Below are positions 9,104-18,317 of a DNA stretch of 64,000 bases, one piece after another (the first letter of the stretch is position 1; each line of letters starts with the position of its first letter). The notes beneath the pieces were generated by a model. The model did no database searches and had not been told where the DNA came from. It worked only from the letters and a program-made list of their open reading frames with translations. Position numbers and translations under genes: made by a program. The stretch is from the NCBI GenBank assembly GCA_027487815.1, contig JAIYCW010000089.1, positions 1 through 64,000 of the forward strand, in the 5' to 3' direction. Source of the DNA: Burkholderiales bacterium. Its GTDB lineage: Bacteria; Pseudomonadota; Gammaproteobacteria; Burkholderiales; Burkholderiaceae_E.

Positions 9104-11122
9104 ATGGCACGTTCCTCTCCCGCAGCATCCACTTACAGCGAAGCCTCAATCCGTGTGCTTAAGGGCCTTGAGCCGGTTAAGCAGCGCCCGGGAATGTATA
9201 CCCGCACCGACAATCCCCTCCATATCATCCAGGAGGTGATCGACAATGCTGCCGACGAAGCACTGGCTGGCTTTTGCCGGGAGATCCTCGTGACACTACA
9301 TGCCGATGGCAGTGTTGCGGTTGAAGATGACGGACGGGGTATCCCGGTGGGCCTGCATCCGGAAGAAAAAGCGCCGGTGGTCGAGCTGGTGTTCACGCGC
9401 TTGCATGCCGGTGGCAAGTTCAACAAGCAAGATGGCGGCGCCTACAGCTTTTCCGGTGGCTTGCATGGCGTGGGGGTATCCGTGACCAACGCGTTAAGTG
9501 AGCGTCTGGAAGTGACCGTCCAGCGTGAGGGCGCGGTGCATCAGATCGTGTTTGCACACGGCGATGTACTTAAGCCCTTGGCGAAAGTTGATGAACTTCA
9601 GACTCTTCAAGTGGGCCGTCGCCGGGGCGAGCGCGCGACCGGCACGCGGGTGAGATGCTGGCCTGCGGCCCGCTATTTCGATGTGATGAACTATCCGATG
9701 AGCGATTTGGTTCAGCTTCTGCGCTCCAAAGCGGTGTTGCTGCCAGGCCTGAAGGTGACCTTGATCGATGAGCGTGAAAAGAGTGCCAAGCATCAGACCT
9801 GGCTGTATGAAGAAGGGCTGAAGGGCTATCTTGCGGAGTCGCTGAGTACGGCGACCGATGCCAATCTGGTGGTGCCGATTCTTGAGGGCCAGCAGTATCT
9901 AGATGCAGGGCACGAGACCTTTGCGCAAGGCGAGGGTGCGCAATGGGTAGTGACCTGGACCGAAGAGGGCTCGGTGATCCGGGAGTCCTATGTCAATCTG
10001 ATTCCAACTTCTGCCGGCGGAACGCATGAGGCAGGCCTGCGCGATGGGATGTTTGGCGCAGTAAAGAGTTTTATCGAGCTGCACAACCTGCTGCCAAAAG
10101 GCGTCAAGCTGCTGGCTGAAGATGTGTTCGCGCGAGTTAGCTTTGTGCTGTCAGCCAAGGTGCTGGATCCGCAGTTTCAGGGGCAGATCAAGGAGCGCCT
10201 GAACTCGCGTGATGCCTTGCGATTGGTGAGCCTGGTGGTGAAGTCACCGCTGGAGCTTTGGTTGAATCAGCATGTCGAACAAGCCCGCAAGCTGGCTGAG
10301 CTGGTGATCCGCCAGGCTCAAGCCCGCACACGAAGCGCGCAGAAAGTGGAAAAGCGCAAAGGCTCCGGAGTGGCCGTGTTGCCGGGCAAGCTGACCGATT
10401 GCGAGAGCACAGATATCACCCGCAATGAAGTCTTTTTGGTGGAGGGCGACTCTGCCGGCGGCTCAGCCAAAATGGGCCGCGACAAAGAGTTTCAGGCAAT
10501 TTTGCCCTTGCGTGGCAAGGTGCTCAACACTTGGGATGTGGAGCGCGATCGGCTCTTTGCCAATAACGAAGTGCACGACATTGCAGTGGCGATTGGGGTC
10601 GACCCGCATACGATGAGTGACCCCGTTGATCTAAGCGGGCTGCGCTATGGCAAGGTGTGCATCCTTGCTGATGCCGACGTGGATGGCGCACATATTCAGG
10701 TGCTTTTGCTCACCTTGTTTTACCGGCATTTTCCCAAGCTGATTGAGGCCGGGCATGTGTGTATCGCGCGTCCGCCATTGTTTAGGGTGGATGTGCCGGC
10801 AATGGGCAAGAAGCCTTTGCGAAAAATGTATTGCCTGGATGAGGGTGAGCTGCAGCATGTGCAGGACAAGTTGCGCAAAGATGGTGTGCGCGATAACAGC
10901 TGGAGCATTTCGCGCTTCAAGGGGCTGGGTGAAATGAATGCCGAGCAGCTTTGGGATACCACGCTGAATCCTGATACTCGCCGCTTGCAGGTGGTAGGCG
11001 TCGGGTCTGTGGATCACGGCGCAACGGTTGAGCGCTTCACCATGCTGATGGGTAAGGGTGAGTCTGCCGCGCGCAAGCAATGGATTGAGATGCGGGGCAA
11101 TGAGGTGCAAGTCGATGTCTGA
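9104..11122 (+). CDS. parE: DNA topoisomerase IV subunit B
   Basis: The ATPase subunit of topoisomerase IV, which decatenates daughter chromosomes together with ParC. It has 672 residues. The GHKL ATPase domain shows [10 protein letters not shown] (Mg/ATP asparagine region), DDGRGIPVG and [15 protein letters not shown]. The TOPRIM domain shows EGDSAGGSA and DADVDGAHI, and the C-terminus has [17 protein letters not shown]. Absence of the long insert typical of proteobacterial GyrB, together with the adjacent parC, supports ParE over GyrB. ATG 9104 was chosen because the upstream extension is not family-like. It overlaps parC by 8 bp. Confidence 0.95.
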   Translation: MARSSPAASTYSEASIRVLKGLEPVKQRPGMYTRTDNPLHIIQEVIDNAADEALAGFCREILVTLHADGSVAVEDDGRGIPVGLHPEEKAPVVELVFTRLHAGGKFNKQDGGAYSFSGGLHGVGVSVTNALSERLEVTVQREGAVHQIVFAHGDVLKPLAKVDELQTLQVGRRRGERATGTRVRCWPAARYFDVMNYPMSDLVQLLRSKAVLLPGLKVTLIDEREKSAKHQTWLYEEGLKGYLAESLSTATDANLVVPILEGQQYLDAGHETFAQGEGAQWVVTWTEEGSVIRESYVNLIPTSAGGTHEAGLRDGMFGAVKSFIELHNLLPKGVKLLAEDVFARVSFVLSAKVLDPQFQGQIKERLNSRDALRLVSLVVKSPLELWLNQHVEQARKLAELVIRQAQARTRSAQKVEKRKGSGVAVLPGKLTDCESTDITRNEVFLVEGDSAGGSAKMGRDKEFQAILPLRGKVLNTWDVERDRLFANNEVHDIAVAIGVDPHTMSDPVDLSGLRYGKVCILADADVDGAHIQVLLLTLFYRHFPKLIEAGHVCIARPPLFRVDVPAMGKKPLRKMYCLDEGELQHVQDKLRKDGVRDNSWSISRFKGLGEMNAEQLWDTTLNPDTRRLQVVGVGSVDHGATVERFTMLMGKGESAARKQWIEMRGNEVQVDV

Positions 11123-13511
11123 TCTCTTTTCAGCGCCAGCGGTCGCAGGCGATGCCAATTCTGCAGAGTTGGCGCAATTTGCTGAGCGGGCCTATCTTGA
11201 CTATGCGGTATCGGTAGTTAAAGGGCGCGCCTTGCCCGATGTATGTGATGGGCAAAAGCCGGTGCAGCGGCGGATTTTGTTTGCCATGAACGAGATGGGG
11301 CTAAACGCAACTGCCAAGCCAGTGAAGTCTGCGCGGGTGGTGGGAGATGTACTCGGCAAGTTTCATCCCCATGGTGATGTAGCAGCGTATGACGCACTGG
11401 TGCGCATGGCACAGAATTTCAGCCTGCGTTATCCGCTGATTGATGGCCAGGGCAATTTTGGCTCGCGCGATGGTGATGGTGCGGCCGCAATGCGTTATAC
11501 AGAGGCCAGGCTCACGCCGATTGCCCGGGTGTTGCTCGATGAAATCGATCTCGATACTGTGGATTTTGGCCCGAACTATGATGGCTCCACACAAGAGCCT
11601 TTGCAGCTGCCCGCGCGCCTGCCCATGGTGCTGCTCAATGGCGCATCCGGAATTGCCGTCGGTATGGCTACCGAGATCGTGTCGCACAATTTGCGCGAGG
11701 TGGCTGCGGCCAGTATAGAAGTATTGCGCGAGGCCAAGGTGTTCGAAGGGGCCGACCCAACCAAGCGCGAGGCCTTGCTTCAAACAGTGTTGAGCTTGAT
11801 GCCAGGGCCGGACTTCCCGGGCGGTGGTCAGATCATCTCAAGCGCTGATGTATTGGCTGAAATTTATCGTCAGGGACGGGGCTCACTGAAGGTTAGGGCG
11901 CGCTGGAGCATTGAAGAAATGGCTCGGGGCCAGTGGCAAATCGTATTTCATGAATTGCCTCACGGCGTTTCTGCGCAACGCGTGCTTGAAGAAATCGAAG
12001 AGCTGACCAATCCAAAAATTCGCGCGGGTAAAAAAGCCCTGAGTGCCGAGCAGGTGCAAAGTCGCCAAACCATGCTGGCCTTGCTTGATGCGATTCGTGA
12101 TGAGTCGGGCAAGGATGCTGCTGTGCGCTTGGTATGTGAACCCAAAACTTCCAAGGTGGATCAGCAGGCCTTTATTAACCACCTGCTGGCCAGCACTAGC
12201 CTGCAAACCAGTGTGCCGATGAACTTTGTGATGGTTGGCCTGGACGGACGGCCCACCCAGAAGGGGCTTCTCGATATCCTCCATGAGTGGGGCCAATTTC
12301 GTCAAGCTACCGTAACGCGACGCACCGAATTCAGGTTGCGCAAGGTTAATGACCGCATTCATATCCTGGAAGGCCGCGAGCAGATCCTCGCCAACATTGA
12401 TGAAGTGATTGCGATCATTCGCACAGCCGATGATCCCAAACAGGCCTTGATGGAGCGCTTTGGTTTGAGTGTGGTGCAAGCTGACGACATCCTGGATATC
12501 CGCCTGCGCCAGTTGGCGCGCCTGGAGGCGATCAAGATTGGCGAAGAGCTGGCTGCACTGCGCGAAGAGAGCAAGGAGCTGCTGGGGCTGCTGGAGAATC
12601 CTGCCGCAATGAAGCGCAAGATCATTCGCGAGATCGAGCAAGATGCCAAGGCTTATGGCGATGATCGCCGCACTCTGATCGAGGCAGCCGCTCAGGTGAG
12701 TGCGGAGGTCGTCGTGGTCGACGAACCGGTGACTGTCATCGTGTCGCAAAAGGGCTGGGTGCGCGCGCGTCAGGGCCACGGCCATGATTGGTCGCAGTTT
12801 GGATTCAAGACTGGCGACCAGTTCGATGGTGCTTATGAGGTGCGCACTACCGATTTGCTGGTAGTAGCCTCGGGCAATGGGCGTGTGTTCACCGTGCCTG
12901 TGCATCAGCTGCCGTCCGCGCGTGGCGACGGCCAGCCGATCAGCAGCTTCATCGATAGCGAAGGTGGTAGCGCGGCCTTGTTTGCGTTCGCGGCCCCGCT
13001 CGACACCGGAGTGTTGATGAGCACACGCGCTGGCAATGGTTTGATCTGCCAAGTGCAGGATCTGGTAGCTCGCAATCGCCAGGGCCGGCAGTTTTTGACC
13101 CTTGAGGCGGCTGATCCCAAACGAGGCTTTGAGGATGGTGCCTTGCGGCCTGCGCTGTTTCGCCCTGGCATGGACCAAGTGCTTTGCGTGTCTGAGGGTG
13201 GTCGTGCGCTGGTCTATCCGGTGGCTGAGGTCAAGCTCTTGCGTAACGGCGGTAAGGGTGTGATTTTAATGGGGCTCGATCCGAAGGAGGCCTTGCAGCA
13301 AACCATAGTGTTTCGCCAACAGCGCGGCCAGTCAGACGATGGTGTGGTGATACGGGGTGTGGGGCGTGGTGCTAAGGCAGTGGAGCGCGCATTTAGCGGA
13401 AGTCAGCTGCAGGAATATGCGGGGACCAGAGCACGCAAGGGCAAGCTCATCGAGCCTCGTTTGAAGGAAGTGAGTTTGTTGCTGCCTCGCCCGGTTCAAG
13501 GCCTGATTTAA
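11115..13511 (+). CDS. parC: DNA topoisomerase IV subunit A
   Basis: The DNA-cleaving subunit of topoisomerase IV, 798 residues. The winged-helix domain begins after [20 protein letters not shown], and the quinolone-resistance region shows [25 protein letters not shown]. The catalytic tyrosine is in [13 protein letters not shown] coiled-coil gate ([18 protein letters not shown] region) precedes the C-terminal beta-pinwheel. In the S/D-x-x-E/D quinolone positions this protein reads D-V-A-A-Y, differing from the common serine of E. coli ParC, although Asp/Ala variation there is known among species. It overlaps the end of parE, so expression is coupled. Confidence 0.95.
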   Translation: MSDLFSAPAVAGDANSAELAQFAERAYLDYAVSVVKGRALPDVCDGQKPVQRRILFAMNEMGLNATAKPVKSARVVGDVLGKFHPHGDVAAYDALVRMAQNFSLRYPLIDGQGNFGSRDGDGAAAMRYTEARLTPIARVLLDEIDLDTVDFGPNYDGSTQEPLQLPARLPMVLLNGASGIAVGMATEIVSHNLREVAAASIEVLREAKVFEGADPTKREALLQTVLSLMPGPDFPGGGQIISSADVLAEIYRQGRGSLKVRARWSIEEMARGQWQIVFHELPHGVSAQRVLEEIEELTNPKIRAGKKALSAEQVQSRQTMLALLDAIRDESGKDAAVRLVCEPKTSKVDQQAFINHLLASTSLQTSVPMNFVMVGLDGRPTQKGLLDILHEWGQFRQATVTRRTEFRLRKVNDRIHILEGREQILANIDEVIAIIRTADDPKQALMERFGLSVVQADDILDIRLRQLARLEAIKIGEELAALREESKELLGLLENPAAMKRKIIREIEQDAKAYGDDRRTLIEAAAQVSAEVVVVDEPVTVIVSQKGWVRARQGHGHDWSQFGFKTGDQFDGAYEVRTTDLLVVASGNGRVFTVPVHQLPSARGDGQPISSFIDSEGGSAALFAFAAPLDTGVLMSTRAGNGLICQVQDLVARNRQGRQFLTLEAADPKRGFEDGALRPALFRPGMDQVLCVSEGGRALVYPVAEVKLLRNGGKGVILMGLDPKEALQQTIVFRQQRGQSDDGVVIRGVGRGAKAVERAFSGSQLQEYAGTRARKGKLIEPRLKEVSLLLPRPVQGLI

Positions 13512-13526
13512 CGAAAGACCCAGTCA

Positions 13527-14651
13527 ATGATTAAAAGGATGGTGAGGCTAGCGGGGCAATGGACGGGTGCCGCGGTTGGAGCCTTGAGCCTGATCGCCGC
13601 CGGAGCGTTTATTCTCGGGGCGGTAACGAGCTGCACAACCGTTAATCCCTATTTCGAGGCCTCCAAGCCGCATCATCGCCCCGAAGGATTCACCAACAAC
13701 TATGGGCCGGCAGGAGGCAAACCACTGAGCGAATTGCTGCAATGGTTTGCAGACCGGGCCCGTGAGGGCCTGCCCAAGCCTCCCACAACGGTGTTCCCCA
13801 ACTACCAGTTTGACCTGGCCAAGCCCGATCTTGAATTTCTGGCCAAAAATCGCTCAGCCGTCACGGCGACCTGGGTGGGGCATGCGACGATGCTTTTGCA
13901 AGTTGGTGGGCTAAACATCATCACCGACCCGCATTTCTCCGAACGGGCCGGGCCGGTTCAGTTTGCTGGCCCCAAGCGAATAGCCCCGCTCCCGGTGACC
14001 CTTGATCAATTACCGCGAATTGACATGGTGCTGATCTCGCATAATCACTACGACCATCTCGATACCAATTCGATCAAGCGTCTGGTCGCCCAGCCCGGTG
14101 GTGAGCCGTTATTTCTGGCTCCATTGGGCGTCGACCTGTGGCTCAAAGCCCGAGGTGCTCAGCGGGTGGAGCGCTTTGACTGGTGGGATGAAAAGGAGTT
14201 GCTCGGTGCGCGGATTGGCTTTGTGCCTGCGCAGCACTGGAGCTCGCGTTCGCCGTTTGACCGCAACGCGACGCTTTGGGGAGGCTTCGTGGTACGCAAG
14301 GATGATTACTCAATCTATTTTGCAGGCGACTCGGGCTACAGCAAGGATTTTGCCGATATCGGGGCCCGATATGGCGGCTTTGACCTGGCACTGATTCCAG
14401 TGGGGGCGTATGAGCCGCGCTGGTTTATGAAGGATCAGCATGTGAACCCTGAGGAGGCTGTGCGAGCGCATCGGGATGTTCGCTCGCGGCTCAGTATTGG
14501 GATCCACTGGGGCACCTTTGAGCTCACCGATGAGCCGCTGGATCAACCGGTCAAGGATTTGCGGGAAGCCATGACCAAGCAGTCGATTGCTTCAGAGGCT
14601 TTTGTTTTGTTCAAACACGGTGAAACCCGTGTGCTGCGCGCTGCGCGATAG
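13527..14651 (+). CDS. Metallo-beta-lactamase-fold lipoprotein, NAPE-PLD/UlaG-like
   Basis: A 374-residue predicted metal-dependent hydrolase. The N-terminus has a hydrophobic segment ending in AVTSC, so C36 may be lipidated and the protein anchored in the envelope. The metal-binding motif is SHNHYDHLD with H172, H174, D176 and H177. Further ligands are likely in VPAQHWSSRSPFDRN, FAGDSGY and GIHWGTFEL. The pattern TWVGHATMLLQVGG...ITDPHFS and the overall length match the group that includes N-acyl-phosphatidylethanolamine phospholipase D and UlaG. It starts 15 bp after parC and ends 8 bp before the next gene, so it may be co-transcribed. The substrate is not known; bacterial relatives are rarely characterised. 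Confidence 0.85.
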   Translation: MIKRMVRLAGQWTGAAVGALSLIAAGAFILGAVTSCTTVNPYFEASKPHHRPEGFTNNYGPAGGKPLSELLQWFADRAREGLPKPPTTVFPNYQFDLAKPDLEFLAKNRSAVTATWVGHATMLLQVGGLNIITDPHFSERAGPVQFAGPKRIAPLPVTLDQLPRIDMVLISHNHYDHLDTNSIKRLVAQPGGEPLFLAPLGVDLWLKARGAQRVERFDWWDEKELLGARIGFVPAQHWSSRSPFDRNATLWGGFVVRKDDYSIYFAGDSGYSKDFADIGARYGGFDLALIPVGAYEPRWFMKDQHVNPEEAVRAHRDVRSRLSIGIHWGTFELTDEPLDQPVKDLREAMTKQSIASEAFVLFKHGETRVLRAAR

Positions 14652-14659
14652 GAAGATTG

Positions 14660-15757
14660 ATGAGCCATGATCCGGTGTCTGAGTCGCCAGTGCTGTTTGA
14701 TACCTGGCCCGTCGCGCAAGGTGTGATTGGGCGCATCACGCTTAATCGACCGCGCCAGCTCAACGCTCTCAATCTGGAAATGTGCGAGTTGATGCTCGCG
14801 CAGCTTCAGCGGTGGAGTAGCGACGATCAGGTACTTGCCGTGTGGCTGGAGGGGGCAAGCGAAAAGGGCTTTTGTGCAGGCGGAGATGTTGCCCAGGTTG
14901 TGCGGCGCGTGCGCGAGGGCGGTGAACAAAGATTTCAGTATGGCGACAAGTTTTTCAGTACCGAGTATCAGCTCAACCTGCTGATTCATGAGTACCGCAA
15001 GCCGATCATCTCGGTATCGCATGGGGTCAATATGGGCGGCGGTTTGGGCCTGAGCGTGGGGGCTTCGCATCGACTGGTGTGCGAGCGCTCCAAGCTGGCC
15101 ATGCCAGAGATTCATATCGGTTTGTTTCCAGATGTTGGAGGCGGATGGTTTCTGAACCGGGTGCCTGGTGGGCTGGGCAAAATTCTTGCGCTCACCGGGC
15201 TTGTGATGAATGAAGCCGATGCGATCTTCGCGGGCTTGGCTGACTGCTTTATCGATAGCGAAGACCTTGTGCAAGCGCAATCACGCTTGCTTGCATTGCC
15301 ATGGACACCTTTAGTTTCGGCTAATCATTACCTTGTGGATGGCTGGATGCGCAGTATTGCAAGACGCCATGCGGCTGGTTTGCCGGAATCTCCTTTGCGG
15401 ATGTATTTCGATGCGCTGCGCTTTATCGCACAGTTCAATGAGGTCGCTGGCATTCGGGATGCCTTGCTCGCAGCGGCCGAGGATGATCCGTGGTTTGCGG
15501 CCCCGGCCAAAGCCCTGGCTCAAGGCTCGCCGACCGCCGCCCGAGTAAGCCTGGAGTATTTGCGGCGCACGCGCCAGATGAGCATCGCTGAAGTGTTGCG
15601 GCTTGATGCGGTGTTGGCCTATCAGTATCCAAGGCATCTTGATTTCATCGAGGGGGTGAGGGCACTGTTGATCGATAAGGACAAACAGCCCCGCTGGTCG
15701 CCCGCTTCGCTAGAGGAGGTCAGCGATACCCTGGTTGAGGAACACTTCACCAGATAA
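14660..15757 (+). CDS. 3-hydroxyisobutyryl-CoA hydrolase-like enoyl-CoA hydratase family protein
   Basis: A 365-residue crotonase-fold protein. The sequence shows GFCAGGDVAQVV (first oxyanion-hole segment), NMGGGLGLSVGASHRLV (second) and MPEIHIGLFPDVGGGWFLNR. The last motif, with FPDVGG and the extra C-terminal 100 residues, is diagnostic of 3-hydroxyisobutyryl-CoA hydrolase rather than simple enoyl-CoA hydratase. That enzyme releases 3-hydroxyisobutyrate in valine breakdown. No other valine-catabolism gene is nearby, so the physiological substrate is inferred from family only. ATG 14660 was chosen; a TTG one codon upstream is possible. Confidence 0.85.
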   Translation: MSHDPVSESPVLFDTWPVAQGVIGRITLNRPRQLNALNLEMCELMLAQLQRWSSDDQVLAVWLEGASEKGFCAGGDVAQVVRRVREGGEQRFQYGDKFFSTEYQLNLLIHEYRKPIISVSHGVNMGGGLGLSVGASHRLVCERSKLAMPEIHIGLFPDVGGGWFLNRVPGGLGKILALTGLVMNEADAIFAGLADCFIDSEDLVQAQSRLLALPWTPLVSANHYLVDGWMRSIARRHAAGLPESPLRMYFDALRFIAQFNEVAGIRDALLAAAEDDPWFAAPAKALAQGSPTAARVSLEYLRRTRQMSIAEVLRLDAVLAYQYPRHLDFIEGVRALLIDKDKQPRWSPASLEEVSDTLVEEHFTR

Positions 15758-15777
15758 GCTAATTGGGCATGCGCTGA

Positions 15778-16671
15778 TTAGGCTGCGCGTGTCATCCGGC
15801 TAACGACAATACATACAAGCACGCCCGCTCCCACCAGCCAGGTCATCCCGGACACAGCTTCGCCCAGCAGCCATGCGCTAAAGCCCAGTGTAAAGAAGAG
15901 TTGCAACAATTGCACCTGTGAGACCCGAGCCACCCCGCCCAAGGCCATGCCGCCATACCAGGCAAAAAACCCCAGGAACTGGCTAAACACCACAAGGTAG
16001 GCCAGCGCGACCCATTGCGGCCAGGCCACAGTCGCAAGATCAAGACGGGTGCTTTGCTGAAAGCTTACCCAGGCGGTGGGGATCAGCAAAAACGGTGCGG
16101 CATAAACTAGCGCCCAGGCGATGGTTTGCCAGCCGCCCAAGCTTTTGGCGAGCTGACCGCCAGCGGCATACCCCATTGCGCTGAAGACCACCGCCAGGGC
16201 TAAAAACAGATTGCCCCAGCCCAGGCTTGCGCCGCTTGTGTTGATGGCATGCCAGCTCACCAATCCGCTTCCAACCAAAGCAGCAATCCAGAACGCGAGA
16301 GAGGGTCGCTCAGAGGTGAGCCAAGCAGCCGCGATTGCAGTCGCAATGGGCAGCAGACCGACCACCACCGCCCCGTAAGAGGCTTGGGTAAATTGCATGG
16401 CAAGCGAGGTAAACAAGGGAAAGCCGATCACCACTCCGGCGATCACTTGCAACAGAGCCTTGCTCTGTGCACGGCTGGGCCGCGGGCTGCGCGTGACCCA
16501 CAATGCGACCGCGGCGAGGATCGCTGCACCCTCGGCGCGGATCAGTGCAATCCATGCGCCATCAAAACTGGCCACCGCGAGTTTGGTCATGGGCAGGGTG
16601 AGGGAAAAAATCACCACGCCCAGCAGGCCTGCCAGCAAGCCCAGAGTTTGGCGGGATTCAGAGGTGCTCAT
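15778..16671 (-). CDS. DMT-family (EamA) transporter, 10 helices
   Basis: A 297-residue inner-membrane protein made of two repeated EamA units, each of five helices, starting TLGLLAGLLGVVIFSLTLPM. Typical family features are FTQASYGAVVVGLLPIATAIAAAWL at the end of unit 1 and VARVSQVQLLQLFFTLGFSAWLLGE at the end of unit 2. Such proteins export amino acids or other metabolites. The gene is divergent from a MocR-type regulator, with a 66-bp shared control region holding a 17-bp dyad, a common arrangement in which the PLP-binding regulator controls the transporter. This suggests a substrate linked to PLP or amino acids, but that is inference. Confidence 0.88.
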   Translation of the reverse strand: MSTSESRQTLGLLAGLLGVVIFSLTLPMTKLAVASFDGAWIALIRAEGAAILAAVALWVTRSPRPSRAQSKALLQVIAGVVIGFPLFTSLAMQFTQASYGAVVVGLLPIATAIAAAWLTSERPSLAFWIAALVGSGLVSWHAINTSGASLGWGNLFLALAVVFSAMGYAAGGQLAKSLGGWQTIAWALVYAAPFLLIPTAWVSFQQSTRLDLATVAWPQWVALAYLVVFSQFLGFFAWYGGMALGGVARVSQVQLLQLFFTLGFSAWLLGEAVSGMTWLVGAGVLVCIVVSRMTRAA

Positions 16672-16692
16672 ATAGACACTTTACTTCATTCA

Positions 16693-16709
16693 AACAGTAC
16701 AGTACCGTT
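16693..16709. promoter_or_regulatory. 17-bp dyad, candidate MocR operator
   Basis: The shared intergenic region contains AACnGTACnGTACnGTT, perfectly symmetric apart from the three unspecified positions. It lies 21 bp from the transporter start and 28 bp from the regulator start, so a bound dimer could control both promoters. It also contains GTAC as a direct repeat with 5-bp period, resembling the repeated sites described for PdxR/TauR-type regulators. Confidence 0.6.
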
Positions 16710-16737
16710 ACACCAAGCAATGAGGAAGCGAAGCGTT

Positions 16738-18225
16738 ATGGCCCTAACACCAGCACAGATGGCTACAAACAGTCCATTGGTGTCGGGTATCGACGTGCGA
16801 ATGGCGTGGCATCCAGCCAGTGAACTGACTCGAGTTGAGCAGCTGGTGCAATGGTTTGTTCGGCGCATTGATGATCGGATTTTGCGGGCGGGTACGCGTC
16901 TGCCCTCAATCCGTGAATTTTCCCGTGAGCAACAACTGTCGAAGTTTACGGTGGTTGAGGCCTTTGATCGCCTGGTAGCACGCGGCTATGTCCAGGCGCG
17001 GCCGGGCTCGGGCTATTACGTCAAGGCCCGCGATGATCAGGCGGTGCATCTCGCAGCGCAACGCGCACGGCATTGGGCCGAAACCGAGACCAGCAAAATT
17101 GATGTGGTGTGGCTGCTGCGCAATATGTTTCGCAAGCTTCCCACTCACGATATGCCAGGGGGCGGCGTGATGCCAGGCGATTGGCTCGACGAAGGGCTGC
17201 TTGGGGCCAGCTTGCGAGCGCTTGCGCGGCAGAATAATGCGGGCTTGGTGGACTACGGATCGCCCCAGGGCTACCTGCCATTACGCCAGCAACTGTCTAC
17301 CCGGTTTGCAGAGCTTGGCATACTTGCCAGCGCCGAGCAGCTATTGACCACCTCAGGTGTTACCCAGGGCCTTGATCTGGTGGCCCAGCACTTTCTGGCG
17401 CCTGGTGAAGTGGTGTTTGTGGACGATCCCTCCTGGTTTGTGATGTTTGGGCGCTTTGCCCAGCTCGGCGCAAAGATCATCGGGATACCGCGTAATGCTG
17501 ACGGCCCGGATTTGGTGGCCTTACGAGAACTGGCGCAGCGCCATCGCCCGAAAATGTTTGTCGTGGTCTCGGTGCTTCACAATCCCAGCAGCACCTCGAT
17601 GAGCGCAGCCAATGCGTTTCAGGTGCTCAAGATTGCCGAAGAGTTCGACTTCATGATCGTGGAGGACGATGTGTATGGCGACCTGCATCCTGGCGCCCAA
17701 CAGGGCAGTGCGATACGCCTGGCGGCACTCGACCAGCTCAAGCGCGTGGTGTATCTCACGGGTTTCTCAAAAACCCTGGCTGCAAACTTGCGGGTGGGGG
17801 TCCTGGCGGGAGCCCCGGCTTTGGTGTCCAGCCTCACCGATCGCAAGATGCTGGTCGGGCTGACCACTTCCGAGATTGGCGAGCGGATGGTCTACCGAAT
17901 CCTGTCTGAGGGCCACTACCGGCGGCATCTGGAACGACTGCGAGGGCGTCTCGATGAAGTACGGGACGGTGTGGCGCGACGCCTGGAGTCGCTGGGTCTG
18001 AAGGTATTTGCTGGCCCGCAGGCGGGGATGTTTCTATGGGCGCAGGCACCGTGCGATTCCAATATGCTGGCGCGTGATCTCCTGGAAGACGGGTTTTTGC
18101 TTGCGCCGGGTAGCCTGTTTCACCCCGATCAGCGGCCCAGCCAGTGGATGCGATTTAATATTGCGACCAGCAGTAATCCGAAAATGCTGGATGCTTTGTC
18201 TCGCGCCTTGCAGCGACACGCTTGA
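16738..18225 (+). CDS. MocR-family transcriptional regulator (GntR-type HTH plus aminotransferase-like domain)
   Basis: A 495-residue regulator. The winged helix-turn-helix spans about residues 32-96 (RLPSIREFSREQQLSKFTVV and RGYVQARPGSGYYV). It is followed by a fold-type I aminotransferase domain that should bind pyridoxal phosphate: the Schiff-base lysine is K345 in TGFSKTLAAN, with N282 (HNPSSTS) and D311/Y313 (EDDVYGD) as cofactor contacts. The start at 16738 was chosen because AGGAAG lies about 10 bp upstream; an ATG at 16720 is in frame. MocR proteins usually control a divergent neighbour, here the DMT transporter. Its stop codon overlaps the sigma-32 -35 element of htpG. Confidence 0.9.
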   Translation: MALTPAQMATNSPLVSGIDVRMAWHPASELTRVEQLVQWFVRRIDDRILRAGTRLPSIREFSREQQLSKFTVVEAFDRLVARGYVQARPGSGYYVKARDDQAVHLAAQRARHWAETETSKIDVVWLLRNMFRKLPTHDMPGGGVMPGDWLDEGLLGASLRALARQNNAGLVDYGSPQGYLPLRQQLSTRFAELGILASAEQLLTTSGVTQGLDLVAQHFLAPGEVVFVDDPSWFVMFGRFAQLGAKIIGIPRNADGPDLVALRELAQRHRPKMFVVVSVLHNPSSTSMSAANAFQVLKIAEEFDFMIVEDDVYGDLHPGAQQGSAIRLAALDQLKRVVYLTGFSKTLAANLRVGVLAGAPALVSSLTDRKMLVGLTTSEIGERMVYRILSEGHYRRHLERLRGRLDEVRDGVARRLESLGLKVFAGPQAGMFLWAQAPCDSNMLARDLLEDGFLLAPGSLFHPDQRPSQWMRFNIATSSNPKMLDALSRALQRHA

Positions 18226-18248
18226 AATTGCTCTGATCACCCCAATAT
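18221..18248 (+). promoter_or_regulatory. Sigma-32 heat-shock promoter of htpG
   Basis: The sequence reads CTTGAAA at 18221-18227, a 12-bp spacer, then CCCCAATAT at 18240-18248. This closely matches the RpoH consensus (CTTGAAA, CCCCATnT, 13-14 bp after CTTGAA). Transcription would begin near 18255, giving a leader of about 60 nt before the htpG ATG. The -35 element overlaps the stop codon of the upstream MocR gene. Confidence 0.8.
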
Positions 18249-18317
18249 TTGGGACGGACCAGGCGGGCTGCATGGTGCTCCTGCCAGTTTTTGCCCTGAA
18301 CTTTTGATTGATTCTGT

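Noticed and set aside
11883-13178. Minus-strand frame of 431 codons opposite parC
   Set aside because: No family resemblance and full overlap with a conserved gene; composition mirrors parC codons.
16249-16737. N-terminal extension of the MocR regulator
   Set aside because: The extra residues are antisense to the DMT transporter gene and unlike any DNA-binding domain; a ribosome site supports the start at 16738.
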